Assembly (NCBI GenBank): GCA_934215545.1
Contig: CAKQAD010000011.1
Span: 1-43,757 of the forward strand
DNA from: an uncultured Prevotella sp.
GTDB lineage: Bacteria; Bacteroidota; Bacteroidia; Bacteroidales; Bacteroidaceae
Reading direction: 5' to 3'
Length of the DNA stretch: 43,757 bases
Made by a program: the position numbers and the translations under genes. Of the stretch, positions 40,642-43,757 are shown piece by piece. A model generated the notes under the pieces. That model made no database searches. It was given only the letters and a program-made list of their open reading frames with translations, and was not told the DNA's origin. How positions within the stretch are numbered: position 1 is the stretch's first letter; each line of letters starts with the position of its first letter.

Positions 40642-41415
40642 CACCAGCATGCGCAGCACAAACCATACGTGCATGACGATGGTCTGCACATAGCCATAAT
40701 GCCGGCACATCACACGGAAGCGTTCTTTTAGCGAGGCACGATGGTTTTTGTTGGTCATGCCACCATCGAGATAGTTTGCCACAACGGCATGTATGCGCAG
40801 CAGCGACAGGTGTTGTTTCTCGGCACGCTTCATGATGCGTATGCACCAATCGACATCGGCAGAGAAGCGATAGCGCAGGTCGTAAGGTTCCTGTCGTGCA
40901 AGGTCGGTGCGGGCATAAAAAGCCTGGTGGCACACAAGCATGCCATGCTTGAACGAGCGCCATGTGAGCACATCGGGTGGCGACAGACGCCTGCCATGAA
41001 GCACCTGCCCCTGGTCGTCGACAATGTTGGTGTCGCCATAGAGCACCGCTGGCAATCCGCCATCGGAGCGTCCGTTCACCTCGGTGCACATCTGCTCGAG
41101 CAAATCAGAGTGTGGCAGCGCATCACCGGCATTCAGAAACACTATGTAGTCGCCAGTGGCAAGCTGCAATGCCTTGTTCATGGCATCGTAAAGACCGCGG
41201 TCGGGTTCGGAGAGCACACGCACATCGTGGCCCGTTTCCTGCTCGGTGTTGTCGTGTCGGTAGGCATCTACCAGTTTCAGCGTGTCGTCGGTAGAGGCAC
41301 CATCGACAATCAGGTGCTCCACTTCGGGCCACGACTGCACCAACACACTGTCGAGAGTGCGCTGCAACACCTCTGCTGCATTGTAGGTGCAAGTGACTAT
41401 TGTGAATTTTATCAT
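40636..41415 (-). CDS. Family 2 glycosyltransferase
   Basis: The protein has 259 aa from the ATG at 41415 (MIKFTIVTCTYNAAEVLQRT). An in-frame ATG at 41457 adds 14 residues from the repeat motif and is rejected. It has the GT-A fold: LIVDGASTDDTL (nucleotide contact), VLSEPDRGLYDAMNKAL, and the DxD-equivalent in VFLNAGDALPHSDLL, followed by an acceptor region with DVDWCIRIMKR. It is similar to colanic-acid-type WcaA/WcaE transferases that add one sugar to a lipid-linked surface glycan on the inner face of the membrane. Donor and acceptor are unknown. It is transcribed leftwards, after the GT4 gene, with 251 bases of structured sequence between them. Confidence 0.9.
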   Translation of the reverse strand: MIKFTIVTCTYNAAEVLQRTLDSVLVQSWPEVEHLIVDGASTDDTLKLVDAYRHDNTEQETGHDVRVLSEPDRGLYDAMNKALQLATGDYIVFLNAGDALPHSDLLEQMCTEVNGRSDGGLPAVLYGDTNIVDDQGQVLHGRRLSPPDVLTWRSFKHGMLVCHQAFYARTDLARQEPYDLRYRFSADVDWCIRIMKRAEKQHLSLLRIHAVVANYLDGGMTNKNHRASLKERFRVMCRHYGYVQTIVMHVWFVLRMLVK

Positions 41416-41441
41416 GTTTTGTTCTGTTTCATTATATATTA

Positions 41442-41638
41442 AACCCCAATCGGTCATTAGACCGAATTTAGAAGATTATTAGGATACTATGTATTCTTTT
41501 CAACTTTTGTCAGCGTTTGTTTCGGCATCTTGCTTCCATTCGCGTTTCGACATAGCCCGCTATGTCTTCAACACGCATGTTGCAACCTGCTCGAAACAAA
41601 CACTAACAAAAATTAAAATCTAATGACCGATTTGGGTT
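41442..41638. repeat. Nested inverted-repeat element between the glycosyltransferase genes
   Basis: Outer arms 41442-41461 and 41619-41638 match at 19 of 20 (AACCCCAATCGGTCATTAGA). Middle arms 41505-41524 and 41592-41611 match at 18 of 20; both differences become G-U pairs when read as minus-strand RNA. The inner hairpin GACATAG-CCCG-CTATGTC lies at 41549-41566. The whole is about 197 bp. It may be a miniature inverted-repeat element, or a structured leader or attenuator of the minus-strand GT2 message. Confidence 0.75.
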
Positions 41639-41666
41639 AAAGCTTGCCTTAACGTATGCTTTTGGT

Positions 41667-42941
41667 CTAAACGATGTAACGCTTTAGGGCAATAAGCTCG
41701 TTATACACTTCTATATAGCGCATTGCCACACTCTGCTGCGAATAGTTTTGCGCCACCTTGCGCAAGGCAGCCTTCCCAAGGGCTGCAGCATCGGCATCGG
41801 CAAGCACCCAACGTATGCCCTCAGCCAGATCGGCAGCATCTTTGAAGCGTGCCAGATAGCCCGTGCGTTTATGCTCTATCATCTCCGGCAGTCCGCCCAC
41901 ACGGAATGCCACCACGGGCAGTGCGCATGCCATTGCCTCCATGACAGTGTTAGGCAGATTGTCTTCGAGCGACGGCAGCACATATAGGTCGGCAGCGGCA
42001 TACGCCATTGCTATGCTACGCTCGTCGGAGAGGTAGCCGAGTGGGAACACGGGTAGCGCCAGCTGCTGTTCTATCTCTTCGGAGTGGCTGCCCATGAGTG
42101 CCACGCAGGTGTTGGCAGCCATATCCGGATTGGCAGCCACCAGCTTGTTGACAGCCTCAACGAAATAGGGCATGCCCTTGCGCTCGTCGGTGAGCCGCTG
42201 CGATGCAAACAGAATAATGCGCTTGTCGGCTGGCAGATGATGGTGCTGCCGCGCCTCTGCCCTATCCGATGGACAGAATGTGCGCATGTCGATGGCATTG
42301 GGTATGGCAGTGACGCTCTGTCCGGAGAGCAGCGCACTGCCTCGCGCCTGCTCTTCGAGCCAACGCGAGCACGTCACAAAATGTATGTTGGAGTTGTTAT
42401 AAAGCTTATGTTTCCGCTCCCACACTCTGTGTGCGATGTCGTTCACGCCGCCATGCCCGGGCAGCAGCACGCAATTGCGGCAGCCGGTGCGGAATGCCGA
42501 GCATGTGCGGGCATAATGACAGATGCCTGTGGCAGGCCATAGGTCGTGCATGGTCCACACCACGGGCTTGCCGCTGCGCACAATCTTACGCAGCGATTGC
42601 AGCGACAGCATGCCTTGGTTTATCCAATTCAGATGTATCACGTCAGCCTCGCGAAACTCTGGCAGACGGGTGATGTCGAACCCGGAATTGGCAATGTCGA
42701 TTTCGAACAGATGCTTTCTCTGAAAGCGCAGATGGCAGAACACTGCCAGGCGCTCGCGCAGGAAATGCCATCGTGCCGCCAACTTGCCGGAAGTTTCTGC
42801 CACCGTAATCTGGTCGGTCTGCTTCTGTGCCACGAGCATCTTGGCCTTAACGCCATTGTTGTTAAGGGCTTCCATGAGTCGGTTGGCAGCCACTGCGGCA
42901 CCGCCAGTCTTCTCGCTTGTATTTACTATGAGTACTCTCAT
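41667..42941 (-). CDS. Family 4 glycosyltransferase
   Basis: The protein has 424 aa with a GT-B fold. The N-terminal domain starts MRVLIVNTSEKTGGAAVAAN and has VVWTMHDLWPATGICHYART (about 131-150), a stretch typical of Bacteroidales capsule and LPS transferases of this group. The C-terminal donor domain has NAIDMRTFCPSDR, LFASQRLTDERKGMPYFVEA, and ADLYVLPSLEDNLPNTVMEA with the conserved Glu pair region (E317/E325 approximately), then ALPVVAFRVGGLPEMIEH. It transfers a sugar from a nucleotide donor to a surface polysaccharide precursor. It has its own promoter; the GT2 gene downstream may belong to the same message. No polymerase or flippase lies in the window. Confidence 0.92.
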   Translation of the reverse strand: MRVLIVNTSEKTGGAAVAANRLMEALNNNGVKAKMLVAQKQTDQITVAETSGKLAARWHFLRERLAVFCHLRFQRKHLFEIDIANSGFDITRLPEFREADVIHLNWINQGMLSLQSLRKIVRSGKPVVWTMHDLWPATGICHYARTCSAFRTGCRNCVLLPGHGGVNDIAHRVWERKHKLYNNSNIHFVTCSRWLEEQARGSALLSGQSVTAIPNAIDMRTFCPSDRAEARQHHHLPADKRIILFASQRLTDERKGMPYFVEAVNKLVAANPDMAANTCVALMGSHSEEIEQQLALPVFPLGYLSDERSIAMAYAAADLYVLPSLEDNLPNTVMEAMACALPVVAFRVGGLPEMIEHKRTGYLARFKDAADLAEGIRWVLADADAAALGKAALRKVAQNYSQQSVAMRYIEVYNELIALKRYIV

Positions 42942-42972
42942 CCGAATTCTTTTATTTGTCTACAAACTTACG

Positions 42973-42980
42973 CAAAATTA
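42973..42980 (-). promoter_or_regulatory. -7 box of the GT4 gene
   Basis: On the minus strand TAATTTTG fits TANNTTTG, about 32 bases before the ATG. Between here and 43094 I see nothing further. Confidence 0.6.
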
Positions 42981-43094
42981 TCGTAAATGGATTATCTAAG
43001 GTATAAAAAATTGATTTTACTCCATGTGCTCGCACACATACGTTGATATAGGTCAATAAAACAACGAAAAATAGCAAAAAGAGTATTTAGGTTA

Positions 43095-43125
43095 TTGTGC
43101 ATATCGTTCAAAGGCAGTAACTTTG
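43095..43125 (+). promoter_or_regulatory. Promoter of the 43.1-43.4 kb transcription unit
   Basis: TTG at 43095-43097 and TAACTTTG at 43118-43125 are 20 bases apart, one of the best promoter matches in the window, yet no sizeable ORF follows. Confidence 0.8.
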
Positions 43126-43289
43126 CATCATCAAAAGGTTAATAGATTGTTTAGGTTAGTAGTAATAGATTTAGGTTTTTAGTTATTAGGTTTAAGGTAA
43201 ATTGATTTGTTTCGACCGCTAAAGGCGATAGCGAGGATGCTCGCAACGCTTGGTCGATGCAATGTTTACAGATTGTTTAACAGGTAACA

Positions 43290-43334
43290 ATGAGGACCGT
43301 GAGGCTCTTCATTTATTACGAAAAGGATTTTTAG
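43290..43334 (+). CDS. Possible 14-aa leader peptide
   Basis: ATG to TAG encodes MRTVRLFIYYEKDF. It sits 14 bases before the terminator hairpin, as leader peptides do in attenuators. AACA precedes the ATG, a usual Bacteroidetes context. There is no run of one amino acid that would name a regulator. Confidence 0.35.
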   Translation: MRTVRLFIYYEKDF

Positions 43335-43348
43335 TTAAACATAGGCTT

Positions 43349-43386
43349 TACGGTACTGCTCGTTGAGAGTAGTGCCGTATTTTTTT
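43349..43386 (+). terminator. Strong intrinsic terminator
   Basis: TACGGTACTGCTC (43349-43361) pairs with GAGTAGTGCCGTA (43367-43379), with two G-U pairs in the RNA, then seven T. Confidence 0.92.
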
Positions 43387-43415
43387 GCTCTCATTTTCAA
43401 GATGCTAACCAAGCG

Positions 43416-43481
43416 TCAACAGACCAACGGGATGTGATTAGCGAATTGCTGCTTCTCGTCTTCGCTGAACTCAAATCGCAT
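43416..43481 (-). CDS. Possible 21-codon ORF, doubtful
   Basis: On the minus strand ATG to TGA encodes MRFEFSEDEKQQFANHIPLV and one Cys. It looks like the beginning of a protein rather than random sequence, but it is too short to judge. The 43388-43640 interval otherwise shows nothing I can support. Confidence 0.2.
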   Translation of the reverse strand: MRFEFSEDEKQQFANHIPLVC

Positions 43482-43642
43482 TATATTTGTTTTAAATATA
43501 AAACCTTTGAATTATAGTGCGGGCTGAAAGCTCAAATTTCTACGAGTTTTTACACACCCTCTTTTATATGAAGTCAGCACCATTTTAGTTTATGAATGTA
43601 AGAAAAGACAAAGTCAGCAAAAACGGCATAACATTGAGAACA

Positions 43643-43678
43643 CAAAAAAGGCTCACAATTCGTTTGAATTGTAAGCCT
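43643..43678 (-). terminator. Terminator of the tRNA-Val transcript
   Basis: Arms 43649-43661 and 43666-43678 pair over 13 bp. The single mismatch is G-U in the minus-strand RNA. On that strand a run of six T follows (43643-43648). Confidence 0.85.
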
Positions 43679-43685
43679 GATGATG

Positions 43686-43757
43686 TGGGCGTTGACGGAT
43701 TCGAACCGCCGACCCTCTGCTTGTAAGGCAGATGCTCTAAACCAGCTGAGCTAAACG
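43686..43757 (-). tRNA. tRNA-Val (anticodon UAC), 5' end cut by the window
   Basis: The minus strand reads TTTAGCTCAGCTGGTTTAGA (D arm), anticodon arm TCTGC-CTTACAA-GCAGA with anticodon TAC, T arm with GGTTCGAATCC, and acceptor AACGCCC plus discriminator A. About three bases of the 5' acceptor strand lie beyond the window. No CCA is encoded. Confidence 0.93.

Larger units (their letters stand above)
43132..43387 (+). ncRNA. Candidate structured RNA or orphan leader, about 255 nt
   Basis: The unit is bounded by a strong promoter and a strong terminator (43349-43386). The first 80 bases (43133-43212) contain no C at all. A compact stem follows: TCGACC/GGTCGA (43212-43217 with 43252-43257) enclosing GCGAG-GATG-CTCGC (43231-43244). 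Then comes a 14-codon ORF and the terminator. It may be a stand-alone small RNA conserved in Bacteroidales, or the leader of a gene that is no longer attached. I could not match it with certainty to a named RNA family. Confidence 0.6.

Noticed and set aside
41416..41457. Earlier ATG of the GT2 gene
   Set aside because: The extra 14 residues come from the repeated CGGTCATTAG motif; GT2 proteins start at MIKFTIVTC.
43686..43757. tRNA-Val as an integration site
   Set aside because: No integrase and no duplicated tRNA 3' end is visible in the 700 bases next to it, although the other side is outside the window.

Overview
The window looks like a chromosomal segment of a Bacteroidales bacterium, most likely Prevotella or a close relative. 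The reasons are: core promoters of the Bacteroidetes type (a -33 TTG box and a -7 TANNTTTG box) in front of many genes; almost no Shine-Dalgarno sequences; secreted hydrolases ending in a C-terminal sorting-type module that finishes 'KGLYIVNGKK'; a C10 (streptopain-like) peptidase with that tail; a membrane pyrophosphatase; a paired short chromate transporter; and moderate GC content. This is inferred from gene content; no search was run.

Layout. 1-500: the edge of what may be a mobilisation-type module, with a small acidic and basic protein, a 22-bp inverted repeat and a direct repeat that duplicates the end of that gene. 516-4749: a secreted PI-PLC-X protein (minus) and a secreted C10 peptidase. 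4960-7708: membrane pyrophosphatase and nitroreductase. 7843-11322: a large GH84 hexosaminidase. 11410-13748 (minus): a possible coding remnant, a phosphoethanolamine transferase and a lipoprotein. 14248-20670: an L,D-transpeptidase-like protein, RmuC and PurL. 20777-21916: chromate transporter pair. 22524-31760: a glycan-degradation block made of a GH29 fucosidase, a non-catalytic module protein and two paralogous GH16 enzymes. 32120-34229: a duplicated-module surface protein and a 65-aa Gly-rich peptide. 34400-39639: nadK, ABC exporter, DJ-1-like protein and recG as one tight run. 39782-40566: a Fic AMP-transferase with an intact C-terminal inhibitory motif and a decayed fragment behind it. 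40636-42941 (minus): GT2 and GT4 glycosyltransferases separated by a nested inverted-repeat element. 43095-43387: a promoter-to-terminator transcription unit with no sizeable ORF. 43686-43757 (minus): tRNA-Val, cut by the window end.

How it may work together. The C10 peptidase, GH84, GH29 and two GH16 enzymes are all exported, and several share C-terminal sorting-type tails. Together they suggest breakdown of host glycoprotein (mucin-like) glycans. No SusC/SusD pair is present here. The GH16 proteins and the protein downstream of the fucosidase share a repeated binding-type module with a very regular 'RHGxNxxG...GNxQW' signature, which looks like a dedicated accessory domain.

The most unusual signal is intergenic. 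At least five gaps carry arrays of a 7-bp unit (RTTTTGA, or its complement TCAAAAY) interrupted by small hairpins. The stem sequences of these hairpins differ from copy to copy while pairing is kept. A second repeat (a short hairpin followed by TTGCTGAGGTGCAGC and CTATCTTAT) sits beside promoters. These arrays also cause false N-terminal extensions of hppA and purL.
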